From assembly GCA_019751945.1 (NCBI GenBank), contig JAIEMT010000008.1, positions 26,220 to 90,219 of the forward strand: a stretch of DNA of 64,000 nucleotides. Direction: 5' to 3'. Both the position numbers and the translations under genes were made by a program. The notes below the pieces were generated by a model that made no database searches, had not been told where the DNA came from, and was given only the letters and a program-made list of their open reading frames with translations. Positions 36,088 through 44,434 of this stretch are shown in pieces (positions within the stretch are counted from its first letter, which is position 1; each line of letters begins with the position of its first letter). Source of the stretch: a bacterium. Its GTDB lineage: Bacteria; Bdellovibrionota; UBA1018.

Positions 36088-36969
36088 TCAGTCTTTCTCA
36101 AAGAACAAGCCAAGAGCCTTCGGCGGTCGCGAATGCCCAACAAGCCCCGCCAGCACCAGAACCGTCACAAGATACGGGAGAATTTGAATGAACTGAACGG
36201 GTACCGGTTCCGTTCCCCAGAGCACGACACCTTGTAAGCGAATCTGGAGGGCTTCGGTGAAACCAAAGAGCAGACACGCCATGGCTGTAGGGATGGGTCT
36301 CCACTTTCCAAAGATGAGAGCAGCCAACGCCATAAAGCCCCGGCCCGCAGTCATATTTCTCGCATAAGCGGAAGAGAGCATCGTCGAAAGCGTTGCACCA
36401 CCCAGTGCAGCCAAAGCTCCGCCCATAAGTACAGCTCCCCATCGCACTTTTTTTACTCCGATTCCCGCAGCGTCGAGAGCTTTCGGATGCTCGCCCGCGA
36501 ATCGAACCCAAAGACCCGAGGGGGTTCGCCCCAGCCAGAAGTGAATGATCAGCAAGAAAACCCACACTAAAATAATGGGAGCAAAAATAAATCGCTCATC
36601 CGCAGGAATAGTGGGCGAAGTCCCCGTGACCCCATAAAGAATCTTCGAAATAAACGGCACCATTCCCAAAGCCAACATGTTGATCGCTGTACCAGCCACA
36701 ATCTGATCGGCCTTCCAGTTAATGACCGAAGCAGCGTAAATCGCCGCCAACAACACCCCGCTAATCGCGGCAGCACCCCAACCCAACCACGGAGAATGAA
36801 AACTGTAGGCCACAATCGCACCCGTGAAAGCGCCGACAAGCATCAGCCCTTCCAGCGCAATATTTATGACGCCAGAACGTTCGCTCATCAATCCCCCGAG
36901 TGCGGCAAAAAGAAGCGGAGTCGAAACTCGCAGCGTGGAAGACAGGATTTGTAAAAGAGAATCGATCAT
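36088..36969 (-). CDS. ABC importer permease, nucleoside/BMP type (second permease)
   Basis: A 293-aa permease of the RbsC/NupQ superfamily with about eight membrane helices. TPLLFAALGGLMSERSGVINIALEGLML at the N-terminus is the hallmark of the permeases paired with BMP-type binding proteins. SSAYARNMTAGRGFMALAALIFGKW is the conserved coupling region. It forms one system with the three genes upstream and overlaps the first permease by 4 nt (ATGA). Confidence 0.92.
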   Translation of the reverse strand: MIDSLLQILSSTLRVSTPLLFAALGGLMSERSGVINIALEGLMLVGAFTGAIVAYSFHSPWLGWGAAAISGVLLAAIYAASVINWKADQIVAGTAINMLALGMVPFISKILYGVTGTSPTIPADERFIFAPIILVWVFLLIIHFWLGRTPSGLWVRFAGEHPKALDAAGIGVKKVRWGAVLMGGALAALGGATLSTMLSSAYARNMTAGRGFMALAALIFGKWRPIPTAMACLLFGFTEALQIRLQGVVLWGTEPVPVQFIQILPYLVTVLVLAGLVGHSRPPKALGLFFEKD

Positions 36970-38015
36970 TGCGCGGCCCTCTTTTTACGAAGCCATCGCA
37001 GATGGAACAATCCTTCTGCCGAAACACAGAGAATCACCAGGGCTTGCAGCACCAGCGAAATGTCTCGCGTAACATGCTCTGTTTCTAAATCTAAATCGGC
37101 AGTACCCTTGTGAAGAGCGCCAAAAAGTATCGCCGCGGCTACCACCCCCACGGGCCGATTCCGTCCCAGAAGCGCAACCGCGATTCCAATGAATCCATAG
37201 TCGGGCGAGAATCCAAGTTTGAATTTCCCTGCTCCACCCAAAACTTCTCCCACACCGACAAGACCCGCTAAACCTCCGGCAATCGCCATGGCCAAGATTC
37301 TCACCTTGGCGGGATCAATTCGTGCCACTCGCGCGGCCCCTTCGCTCTGCCCCACCGCTCGAAGTTCGTAACCCGGCACCGTCTTCCACAAAAAAACCCA
37401 AACAGCGAGTGCGGTAAGAAGCGCAAGAGCGAAAGCCCAACTCACCGGGGCTCCACCAAAAAAAGCCCACTGAGAAATCGCAAATCCGGGTCCGATCGGA
37501 CGCGTCTCGGGGTTCTGGGTTTCCAAATTTCTGAACCAGTACAGAGTCAGATAACTCGCTATTCCCCCCGCGATGAAGTTGAGCATGATCGTGTTGATCA
37601 CTTCATGACTTCCGCGCTTGGCCCGCAACCATCCCGGAATAGCGCCCCAGATTCCGCCGATTAAAAATGCAGCTAGGGTTGCAAGAATGGGAGCAATCCA
37701 CGACGGTGTTCCCGCAAAGCTCGCTCCTAAAACTGCCGCAGCCAGCGCACCTAAAGTGAGTTGCCCTTCTGCTCCGATGTTAAAAAGGCCCGCATGAAAT
37801 GCGACGGCCACTGACAATCCCGTGAAGATAAGCGGAGTAGCGTAATATAAGGTCATCCCAAAGTCATAGCGACTTCCGAATGCGCTCTTTAAAAGAACAC
37901 TCAAGACATGAATGGGATTTTCCCCGGCCACTAACGTGACCAAAAGTCCGAGAGACAAACCAATCACCACCGCTACCAATGGCCGAAGAATTTCTAGAAG
38001 GCGCCCTCGGTTCAA
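36966..38015 (-). CDS. ABC importer permease, nucleoside/BMP type (first permease)
   Basis: A 349-aa permease (NupP-like) with about nine membrane helices. TPLIFTGLSVAVAFHAGLFNIGAEGQ and GSHEVINTIMLNFIA are family landmarks. It starts with TTG (TTGAACCGA), which overlaps the ATPase gene stop. The system probably imports purine nucleosides or related compounds, as for PnrA and Nup systems. The substrate is inferred from the family. Confidence 0.92.
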   Translation of the reverse strand: MNRGRLLEILRPLVAVVIGLSLGLLVTLVAGENPIHVLSVLLKSAFGSRYDFGMTLYYATPLIFTGLSVAVAFHAGLFNIGAEGQLTLGALAAAVLGASFAGTPSWIAPILATLAAFLIGGIWGAIPGWLRAKRGSHEVINTIMLNFIAGGIASYLTLYWFRNLETQNPETRPIGPGFAISQWAFFGGAPVSWAFALALLTALAVWVFLWKTVPGYELRAVGQSEGAARVARIDPAKVRILAMAIAGGLAGLVGVGEVLGGAGKFKLGFSPDYGFIGIAVALLGRNRPVGVVAAAILFGALHKGTADLDLETEHVTRDISLVLQALVILCVSAEGLFHLRWLRKKRAAQ

Positions 38016-39436
38016 ACGGCACCGCCCATTCTCAGTCCCACTTCCTGCTCATTATAATGACCGCGTTTGAACTCAGCGACGAACTTCCCTTCATAGAGAA
38101 CATGCAATCGATCGGAAAGGGCCATCACCTCATCGAGCTCAGAAGAAATCAGTAAGACCCCCACTCCCCGATTTCTAGCTTCGAGAATCTGCCGGTGAAT
38201 GAACTCGATCGCACCCACATCCACTCCACGGGTAGGTTGTGCTGCGATGATGAACTGCGGATTTTTTTCAAGCTCCCGCGCAAAAATCAGCTTCTGCTGA
38301 TTCCCTCCCGAAAGACGGCCCGAATCGATATCCAAATCTCGCGGGCGAACATCGAATTTTTCAACCGCCGCCTTTGCTCGCGCCTTTAGAACTTGAGACT
38401 TGATCCACCCCGCTTTTGAAAACTGAGGGCTGCGCTGGTGACCGAGCAAGAAATTTTCTTCGACGGATCGCTCTAATAAGAGTCCATCGCGGTGCCGATC
38501 TTCGGGGATGAGAGCCACCCGAAGTCCCTCTGCACAAGCCTTCTCCCAACTCTTAAAAATTACTTCCGACTGCCCATTCCCTTCAACACCGGCGATACCC
38601 ACGATCTCTCCGGCCTGCACTGTCAGCGACGGCTCTTTCAACTCCAAGACAGGCTTGCCTCGTTCAGGTGCAGCACCGCAATCGATCTTGAGCTGCACTT
38701 CGCGTCCCACCATCAGATTGGCCAATCCCTGTGGCGATGTCTGCGCTGTCTTCGCAGAGCCTGTTACCTTCCCGGCTCGAAACACCGTGACCTCATCGGT
38801 AATCTCCATCACCTCTTTCAACTTATGCGTCACGATTAAGATGGTCTTGCCTTCATTTTTCAGACGCTTCAGATTTTCAAAGAGCGCTTGGGTTTCTTGG
38901 GGAGTGAGAACCGCCGTGGGTTCGTCTAAAATCAAAATATCGGCCTGGCGATACAGCAATTTCAAAATCTCAATTCGCTGCTGAATCCCAACTGGAAGCG
39001 TTTCAATTCGAGCATCCCAATTCACGGGCAAAGAATATTGCGCCGCCAGAGCTTCGAGCCGCTTCTTACTTCCTACAAAGTCGAGAAGACGAAACGCTCC
39101 TCCAGTTGATCCCAACAAGATATTTTCAAGTGCGGTGTAAGGCCCAGCCAACATGAAATGTTGGTGGACCATTCCAATCCCGGAAGCAATCGCATCTTGA
39201 GAAGATTTCCAGTGTTTGGGTTGTCCGTGAATCCAAATCTCTCCCTCGGTCGGCGTGTACTGACCGTAGAGCATTTTCATGGCGGTCGACTTCCCTGCGC
39301 CATTTTCGCCGATGATTCCGTGGATACTGCCCTTGGCAACTCGAAGGTTCACTCCCGCATTTGCAGCGAGTACCCCGTTCTGCGATTCAAAGATCTTGGT
39401 GAGACCCTTTAATTCAACAGCGAGAGTCCCACTCAT
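38012..39436 (-). CDS. ABC importer ATPase with two nucleotide-binding domains
   Basis: A 474-aa fused double ATPase of the RbsA/NupO kind. Domain 1 has IIGENGAGKSTAMKML, the altered signature VGIQQRIEILKLL and ILILDEPTAVLTP. Domain 2 has GIAGVEGNGQSE (weakened Walker A, normal for the family), SGGNQQKLIFAREL and FIIAAQPTRGVDVGA, where the Walker B glutamate is replaced by glutamine. The ATG at 39436 is preferred to the GTG at 39445. It lies between the binding-protein gene and the permeases. Confidence 0.93.
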   Translation of the reverse strand: MSGTLAVELKGLTKIFESQNGVLAANAGVNLRVAKGSIHGIIGENGAGKSTAMKMLYGQYTPTEGEIWIHGQPKHWKSSQDAIASGIGMVHQHFMLAGPYTALENILLGSTGGAFRLLDFVGSKKRLEALAAQYSLPVNWDARIETLPVGIQQRIEILKLLYRQADILILDEPTAVLTPQETQALFENLKRLKNEGKTILIVTHKLKEVMEITDEVTVFRAGKVTGSAKTAQTSPQGLANLMVGREVQLKIDCGAAPERGKPVLELKEPSLTVQAGEIVGIAGVEGNGQSEVIFKSWEKACAEGLRVALIPEDRHRDGLLLERSVEENFLLGHQRSPQFSKAGWIKSQVLKARAKAAVEKFDVRPRDLDIDSGRLSGGNQQKLIFARELEKNPQFIIAAQPTRGVDVGAIEFIHRQILEARNRGVGVLLISSELDEVMALSDRLHVLYEGKFVAEFKRGHYNEQEVGLRMGGAV

Positions 39437-39444
39437 GCCAGGCA

Positions 39445-40437
39445 CTACCCTTTTTGTTTGTAATAATCCGGAACCTTGATTTTTCCGGCAATGATCGCTT
39501 CTTTAATCGACTCGATCTTCTTTTTCATGTCCGGAGAGATGAGCTTTTCGTTAAACTCATCCAGAGCGTAGTCGATTCCATTATTGGAAAGTCCGAAGTT
39601 CTCCGTGCCGCCCTTAAAACTTCCAGTGAGCGCACTCTGACACGCTTGAAAGATTGCGACATCCAAACGCTTCATCATACTTGTGAGAATCAACCCCGGC
39701 TTGATCCAGTTCTGGTTGGAATCAACGCCAATGGCGTATTTTTTCTTATCTTCAGCAGCATCAAAAACCCCGGAGCTCGAAGCACCCGCCGCCGCGAAGA
39801 TGACATCCGCCCCCCCTTGATACTGCTGCATGGCAATTTCTTTGGCCTTCGGAGGATTGTTCCAGGCTTCGCTCGTCATGCCGACGTAATTTTTCAACAC
39901 TGCGATATTCGGATTCACAGACTTGGCACCCGCTTCATAGCCCAGCTCAAACCGCTTAATCAGAGGAATACTCATTCCACCGACGAATCCGATTTTCCCG
40001 CTCTTACTGCTCATCGCTGCAATCGCTCCGACCAAGTAAGAACCTTCGTGCTCTTTGAACATCAACGACTTCACGTTGGGCGCTTTCACTTCGGCATCCA
40101 CGATGACGAAATGTTTTTTTGGAAACTGAGCAGAAACTTTTTTGATTGCTTCTTGCTGAGCCACGCCCACGCCAATAATTAAATCGAAATCCTTCTGGGC
40201 CATCGAACGGAGCAAAGTTTCGTAAGCATTGTCATCAGCAGCTTCAACCGTTTTGAGATTGAGATGCAGCTGCATCTGAGCTTGGTTTGCTCCCCGAAAC
40301 GCTGCTGCATTAAAGGATTTGTCGTCGCGACCGCCGCGATCTAAAACCAGACCGACTTTAAATTCGTCCGCCCCGCGCGCATTCGTACTGCTCAGCGCAA
40401 AGGCAATGCTGAACGCAAAAAATTTCGTGAATTTCAT
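39445..40437 (-). CDS. BMP-family periplasmic binding protein (PnrA/Med type)
   Basis: A 330-aa exported protein, first gene of the importer operon. A signal peptide (cleavage near NARGA) is not followed by a lipobox, unlike most Gram-positive relatives. FKVGLVLDRGGRDDKSFNAAAFRGA and LIIGVGVAQQEAIKKV, with VGAIAAMSSKSGKIGFVGGM, are BMP-family hallmarks; the conserved DKSFN contacts the nucleoside base. ADVIFAAAGASSSGVFDAA completes the ligand pocket. The operon order binding protein-ATPase-permease-permease matches PnrABCDE and NupNOPQ systems. Confidence 0.94.
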   Translation of the reverse strand: MKFTKFFAFSIAFALSSTNARGADEFKVGLVLDRGGRDDKSFNAAAFRGANQAQMQLHLNLKTVEAADDNAYETLLRSMAQKDFDLIIGVGVAQQEAIKKVSAQFPKKHFVIVDAEVKAPNVKSLMFKEHEGSYLVGAIAAMSSKSGKIGFVGGMSIPLIKRFELGYEAGAKSVNPNIAVLKNYVGMTSEAWNNPPKAKEIAMQQYQGGADVIFAAAGASSSGVFDAAEDKKKYAIGVDSNQNWIKPGLILTSMMKRLDVAIFQACQSALTGSFKGGTENFGLSNNGIDYALDEFNEKLISPDMKKKIESIKEAIIAGKIKVPDYYKQKG

Positions 40438-40483
40438 CGCAAAACCCCCAGTGAGCTGTCAGTACTACAGGGGTCTAAAAATG

Positions 40484-41083
40484 TCAGTAGGAGATAGAAC
40501 CGCAACCAAAGGTGAAGTCCGTCGTGCCTTTAAAAACTCGCACGCCCACAAAAGTCAGACGCGGTCCGACGAACTCCAAAATATAATATCGCGTGATACG
40601 AGGATGAATCTCTTCACTATCTCCACTGAAAAACGACCCCGTCAGCCCTGTTACCTTTTTCCATAGCGCACCTGGCAATTCACTGAGGGGAATGGTCTCG
40701 TAGATCTTGGCCAAAAAAATCCGCCCCTTGGCTCCATCGATCAGGTAATAAGCTTGCTGCTCGTCTCCCCGAAGTTGGATCAGAGCACCCCTCAATTCCT
40801 GATCGACACCACGGTCCTGAATAATCTGAATATTTGAGATTGGACCTCGATAAGAATCTAAAGTCTTTGTCGCGCCGCCAGTGGTTTCCGTGACGCGGTA
40901 GATCTTACACTCCGGGGTGAGATCCGACTTTAGCAGTGCATCGACAAAGTCCGACATCGCAATGGGTCGTCGATTGCGATCATGTTCCAGATCATTTGCC
41001 CTTCCAAAAATATAATTCGGAAGAGAATCTGCTGATGCATTTACCGAGATGAGCGCGAAAAAGGCGCAGAACAAAGTTTTCAA
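40484..41083 (-). CDS. Exported protein of unknown function
   Basis: A 199-aa protein starting with TTG, with AGGA 6 nt upstream and a signal peptide ending near NASA-DSL. The mature part is a mix of short strands, with LRGDEQQAYYLIDGAKGRIF and FVGPRLTFVGVRVFKG, and no known domain. One disulphide is possible (residues in TPECKIYR and FGCGSISY). It is followed by the nucleoside importer operon after 46 nt that contain a weak CCCC/GGGG hairpin overlapping the next ribosome binding site. Confidence 0.6.
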   Translation of the reverse strand: MKTLFCAFFALISVNASADSLPNYIFGRANDLEHDRNRRPIAMSDFVDALLKSDLTPECKIYRVTETTGGATKTLDSYRGPISNIQIIQDRGVDQELRGALIQLRGDEQQAYYLIDGAKGRIFLAKIYETIPLSELPGALWKKVTGLTGSFFSGDSEEIHPRITRYYILEFVGPRLTFVGVRVFKGTTDFTFGCGSISY

Positions 41084-41125
41084 AAAATCCTACTCTCTAA
41101 CAGGTCCAAAAAGCGAAGGCCGACA

Positions 41126-41779
41126 CTAAGGGCGACAATGATCTTTCCAATCCCTGGCCTTCTGGGGAGTGGGTTCCTTCTCATACTTAAAAATTGTTTT
41201 TGCAGTTCCTACGCTCGCAGACTCCACACCCGACCAGCCAAAGAAAGGCTTCGGTTCAAGTGCACCCAAGAGTTCTTGCATGTAATCGAATAAATCTTGA
41301 TTCACCGTCGTGGTGATTTCCTTATTTTCCGTCTTTGGAATGGGAGCAGTCTTGGTTCTCCAACAATTGCCAACCTGAACTTCCGCTTCGATTTGGTAAT
41401 AGTAAAGGGGAATACTGTACGTACCTTCCATATCCAATCCCGAAGCCGCTTCTCTCGCGCCCCGATTCAAGTTGTAGAAACTTGCCAAGCACGTTTTGTA
41501 ATCCACGCGGCAGTGCACTGAGTTGGAAGTCAGATACTCCCGAAGCGAAATCCCCTTCTGCTTAGCCACCTTCACAGAGCTAGGATATTCCGTGATGCGA
41601 TAAGAAAATCGATCCCCGAAATCTTTCACCAGCTTTTCAAGTACCGGCATGTTTTTTTCAAAAGTAGCTTCCTTGTCCTGAAGCCCCGTTCTGAAAACAA
41701 TCTGATAAGGCGATGCGCCGTCTTCAGCCGAGGCGTTCCATGAACTCAAAACTAAAACAGCAGTGATTAAATACTTCAT
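41126..41779 (-). CDS. Exported protein of unknown function next to a TIGR02147 regulator
   Basis: A 217-aa exported protein with a signal peptide (SSWNASAEDG). The mature part contains four cysteines (HCRVDYKTC, GNCWRTK, DHCRP), likely forming disulphides. It has no domain that I recognise. Its ATG overlaps the stop of the regulator gene by 4 nt, so the two are co-expressed. Such pairs of a TIGR02147 protein and a small exported protein are frequent in Bdellovibrionota, as I recall from genome annotations. Confidence 0.65.
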   Translation of the reverse strand: MKYLITAVLVLSSWNASAEDGASPYQIVFRTGLQDKEATFEKNMPVLEKLVKDFGDRFSYRITEYPSSVKVAKQKGISLREYLTSNSVHCRVDYKTCLASFYNLNRGAREAASGLDMEGTYSIPLYYYQIEAEVQVGNCWRTKTAPIPKTENKEITTTVNQDLFDYMQELLGALEPKPFFGWSGVESASVGTAKTIFKYEKEPTPQKARDWKDHCRP

Positions 41780-42729
41780 TCTGAACCCTTCTTCACACTG
41801 CGAGCTGGGGTTTCTCCCAACTCAATTTTTTTGGCCAGGCCAGGAAGCTGAGCGCGCGAGAAGTGTTCACCTGCCAGTAAACAAACCGAATAGATTTTTC
41901 CCATCACCGGATTTTCCGGAAACTCGACCACCTCAGAAAGAATGTCGTTCAAGCGATTCACCACTTTTTCCATCTGCTGCGAACTCAACTCGCGACTCAC
42001 TACTCCACGAAAGCTCTGCTTGATGGTCAGATCTTCCGGCGTGAGTTTCTTCATGAGGTATTCGGCCGTTCTCAAGAAGTTGAGATTCCGAACTTCGAAA
42101 AAGTCCTTGTCGTCGGGAAAATAGAAAAAGTTCTTCGAAGCTCGGTACACGCCGTTCTTCTTTACAACGACGCCCATGTCTTGCAACACCGCAGCCTGCA
42201 TATTCACTTCCGAAGTCGTCACTTCCAAAGCATTCGCCAACTCTTCCGGCGTAATCCACTCCGGAGCGTACGAATTCACGTAGACGAAAATATCTCGAAG
42301 CAGGGGATGCGCCTTGAAAGCTTCCAAGTGAGTGTGATTGAAAATAATCACATCATCGAGCGAGAGAGAAAGCTTGCCGGGTCCCGCGGGCTTTTCCGCA
42401 GTCGAAGGCTTCTTCGCAGTCGATGCCACCGGAGAATCCCCGAGACGCACACGCTCCAAGCACTTCTCGATCTCTTCTTTCGAAACCGAATCTTGAATCT
42501 GACAACGACTCCATTCCAAAATCCCCTCAAGGACTGGAATGCCTAGAATTCTGAAGATCTCGAGGGCCTGCTCGAGGCTGGGGAGCTGGTCTCCGGCCTC
42601 GTAGCGGGAGTATTGCGGATAGCTAATTCCAAGTCGCACTTTGGTACAAAACTCACGTGCGGACCGGTACTTGGCCTCGCGCTTCCGTTTTAGGTAGGTG
42701 CCCCATTCAGGATATTTTCGGTAAACCAC
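41776..42729 (-). CDS. TIGR02147-type transcriptional regulator with N-terminal helix-turn-helix
   Basis: The N-terminal ~75 residues form an XRE-like helix-turn-helix (YRSAREFCTKVRLGISYPQYSRYEAGDQLPSLEQAL). After a linker rich in Ser, Ala and Lys comes a TIGR02147/DUF4423-like domain: DIFVYVNSYAPEWITPEELANAL, VLQDMGVVVKKNGVYRASK and FRGVVSRELSSQQMEKVVNRLNDI. This family is found almost only in Bdellovibrio-like bacteria and fibrobacters and its regulatory targets are unknown. It starts with GTG. It is divergent from the AAA+ gene at 42873 and coupled to the exported protein downstream. Confidence 0.82.
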   Translation of the reverse strand: MVYRKYPEWGTYLKRKREAKYRSAREFCTKVRLGISYPQYSRYEAGDQLPSLEQALEIFRILGIPVLEGILEWSRCQIQDSVSKEEIEKCLERVRLGDSPVASTAKKPSTAEKPAGPGKLSLSLDDVIIFNHTHLEAFKAHPLLRDIFVYVNSYAPEWITPEELANALEVTTSEVNMQAAVLQDMGVVVKKNGVYRASKNFFYFPDDKDFFEVRNLNFLRTAEYLMKKLTPEDLTIKQSFRGVVSRELSSQQMEKVVNRLNDILSEVVEFPENPVMGKIYSVCLLAGEHFSRAQLPGLAKKIELGETPARSVKKGSE

Positions 42730-42872
42730 GGGCGCTGTATTGCATAGTTTGATAAAGATATCTAGAAAAAGTCTGCGCCTAGCCGCAATTGTCTTGCGAT
42801 TTCAAGGGTTCTCTAACCTCACAATAGAATGTTGCGAGATACATTATTTTTTCCATTGACCACCCCGGTTAG

Positions 42873-43781
42873 ATGAGATATTTCGCTTGCCGTGAGTTGA
42901 CATCACGGGGACGGATCATCCAGATGGAAATGGTGCATTTTATACCGCCTGGACAGCGCAAGATCGCTGTTTTGGCGGCTCAAGCAGATGACGCTCCGGT
43001 GCTCATCTCGGGTTCCAGTGGAACCGGTAAAGGAGCGATGGCTCGTTGGATTCATGCCAACGGACCGCGCGCAATTTACCCTTTTATTGTTGCCGATCGG
43101 GACAAACCGCTCGTGCAGCAAATGGCTCAGGCCCAAGGCGGGACCTTTATGGTTTCGGATTTGGGAGAGCGGCCCCTGGGTGAACAGATGGTTCTTTTGA
43201 ACTTTCTGAATACCCGGTCCGTACCGAGTGACGAAGGCCAGATGCCTCGGTTGCTCAACGTACGAATCATCGCAACGACCGACCAGGATTTGGAAGGCCG
43301 GGCAAGCGGTGGGTTGTTTAATAGTTCGCTCTTTGAAAAGTTTGGGAATTACAAGATCGAGATGCCAGCGCTCACCGAGCGCAGTGATGAGTTCGAAGAC
43401 TTAGTCTACGGAGTGATGACTGAAATCACCCGCGAACTCCACAAAGAACATCTTCGTGGCTTTACTTCTGCCGCCTGGGCCAAGCTCAGAGGGTATGAGT
43501 GGCCAGGGAACTTGCGCGAACTGCGAAACGTTCTCCGAATGGCGATTGTATCGGCCAAGGGAGACGAGATCCTCGACTCAGATCTACCCGATCTGGGCAA
43601 CGAGACGATCGACTTCCGCGCAACCCGAGAAGAGTTTGAAAAAATTTATTTGTTAGAGCTTTTGAAATCTTATGATTGGCAGATCGATAAAACCTGCCGA
43701 GCTTCTCATCTGGATGAACAAACCTTAATGGCTAAAATCCAGAAGTACGGAATCTCGGCGGACAAGTCGATTTCGCCTTGA
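42873..43781 (+). CDS. Sigma-54-activator-like AAA+ protein lacking the sigma-contact loop
   Basis: An AAA+ protein related to bacterial enhancer-binding proteins. Walker A is SGSSGTGKGAMARWIHANG. The region that should hold the LFG...GAFTGA loop is missing: about 25 residues are gone and the chain passes straight to GGTFMVSDLGERPLGEQ, where Walker B DE reads SD. Sensor I (LNVRIIATTDQDLEG) and sensor II (EWPGNLRELRNVLRMA) remain, followed by a Fis-like helix-turn-helix (DKTCRASHLDEQTLMAKIQKYG). It probably binds DNA but cannot engage sigma-54. Start uncertain: ATGs at 42873, 42924 and 42930 all lack a clear ribosome binding site. Confidence 0.82.
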   Translation: MRYFACRELTSRGRIIQMEMVHFIPPGQRKIAVLAAQADDAPVLISGSSGTGKGAMARWIHANGPRAIYPFIVADRDKPLVQQMAQAQGGTFMVSDLGERPLGEQMVLLNFLNTRSVPSDEGQMPRLLNVRIIATTDQDLEGRASGGLFNSSLFEKFGNYKIEMPALTERSDEFEDLVYGVMTEITRELHKEHLRGFTSAAWAKLRGYEWPGNLRELRNVLRMAIVSAKGDEILDSDLPDLGNETIDFRATREEFEKIYLLELLKSYDWQIDKTCRASHLDEQTLMAKIQKYGISADKSISP

Positions 43782-43782
43782 T

Positions 43783-43833
43783 CGCCTCTGGAAGTCTCCC
43801 CCCCCCCCGATCCCCCTATGACTTCCAGAGGCG
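43783..43833. terminator. Perfect 14-bp hairpin with cytosine-rich loop after the AAA+ gene
   Basis: Arms cgcctctggaagtc and gacttccagaggcg pair perfectly around a 23-nt loop with runs of eleven and five C. It begins 2 nt after the AAA+ stop. No U tract follows on the plus strand (gtccccccaaaaaa), so a Rho-independent terminator is doubtful; RNA protection or a mobile-repeat remnant is possible. Confidence 0.55.
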
Positions 43834-43914
43834 GTCCCCCCAAAAAACAATCAGGTTCAAAACAATCAGGTTCGGTTTGCTGTCGGCGGTCTGCTGAAGC
43901 GGGCAGCGGTTTGC

Positions 43915-43968
43915 TGTTTCGGTTTCGGTTTCGGTTTCGGTTTCGGTTTCGGTTTCGGTTTCGGTTAC
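43915..43968 (+). repeat. GGTTTC hexamer array with direct repeats alongside
   Basis: A partial unit (tgtttc), seven perfect GGTTTC units from 43921 to 43962 and a final GGTTAC. Just before it, aacaatcaggttc occurs twice in tandem (about 43846-43875) and ggtttgctgt twice. The hexamer is the same as in the array at 23342-23359. No four-helix-bundle remnant was found here. Translations through this array (Asn-Arg repeats on the minus strand) are not considered genes. Confidence 0.9.
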
Positions 43969-43988
43969 ATAATTGTTGTGTTATAAAG
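43967..43988 (+). promoter_or_regulatory. Promoter-like element ACATAATTGTTGTGTTATAAAG
   Basis: An extended -10-like sequence (TGTG then TTATAA) lies 36 nt before the ATG at 44024. The same element, with 19 of 22 positions matching, recurs at 45567-45588, and its core recurs on the minus strand at 45530-45541. Confidence 0.55.
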
Positions 43989-44023
43989 CGCACCACTAAC
44001 CTTGGGACCTGTAGGAAATTTTC

Positions 44024-44410
44024 ATGGAACGTCTTTTTGTTGCGCTCTTATTCCTTTCCACCTCATCGTTTGCAGACACGGTATTGCGATCTACCTACTC
44101 CACTGACTGGCAAATAAAGTGCTACATGGATTGTTACGGGTACAGCGGACACTCGCCCGGGAGTGTTTGGAACGATTTTACCTTTCATATGCACGAGGAC
44201 TACCTGGGTCAGGTCTGGTCCCGATCGGATGTGGTTGCAGGTAGCTCTGAGGGCATCTCCAGAGACTTACAGGAAAGCCTCTTAGACAATATCCGCGAAG
44301 AAGGAGGCCGCTACTGCCGTCGAGAACTCGGCGGAAGCGGGGTCAGCAACCTCTATGACTGCACCCAGAAAGAAGTTCAAAAGAGCAGAACTCCAACCAC
44401 TTCGCGTTAG
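44024..44410 (+). CDS. Small exported cysteine-containing protein of unknown function
   Basis: A 128-aa protein with a signal peptide (LFVALLFLSTSSFADT, cleavage after SFA) and AGGAAA 5 nt before the ATG. The mature part has four cysteines (IKCYMDCYG, RYCRREL, LYDCTQ), so two disulphides are likely. It ends in a short polar, arginine-containing tail. No known domain. It lies in a repeat-rich patch between the AAA+ gene and the convergent exported protein gene, and seems to have its own promoter. Confidence 0.6.
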   Translation: MERLFVALLFLSTSSFADTVLRSTYSTDWQIKCYMDCYGYSGHSPGSVWNDFTFHMHEDYLGQVWSRSDVVAGSSEGISRDLQESLLDNIREEGGRYCRRELGGSGVSNLYDCTQKEVQKSRTPTTSR

Positions 44411-44434
44411 TGGCGGTAACAAAGCAGGTTGAAC

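Noticed and set aside
40444..40474. Riboswitch or terminator ahead of the BMP importer operon
   Set aside because: A 5-bp ACCCC/GGGGT stem is present, but the interior does not pair well and no purine-riboswitch core is visible in the 46-nt gap.
43706..43996. Minus-strand frame with repeated Asn-Arg
   Set aside because: It is only the translation of the GGTTTC array plus neighbouring repeats and overlaps the end of the AAA+ gene; no start signal.
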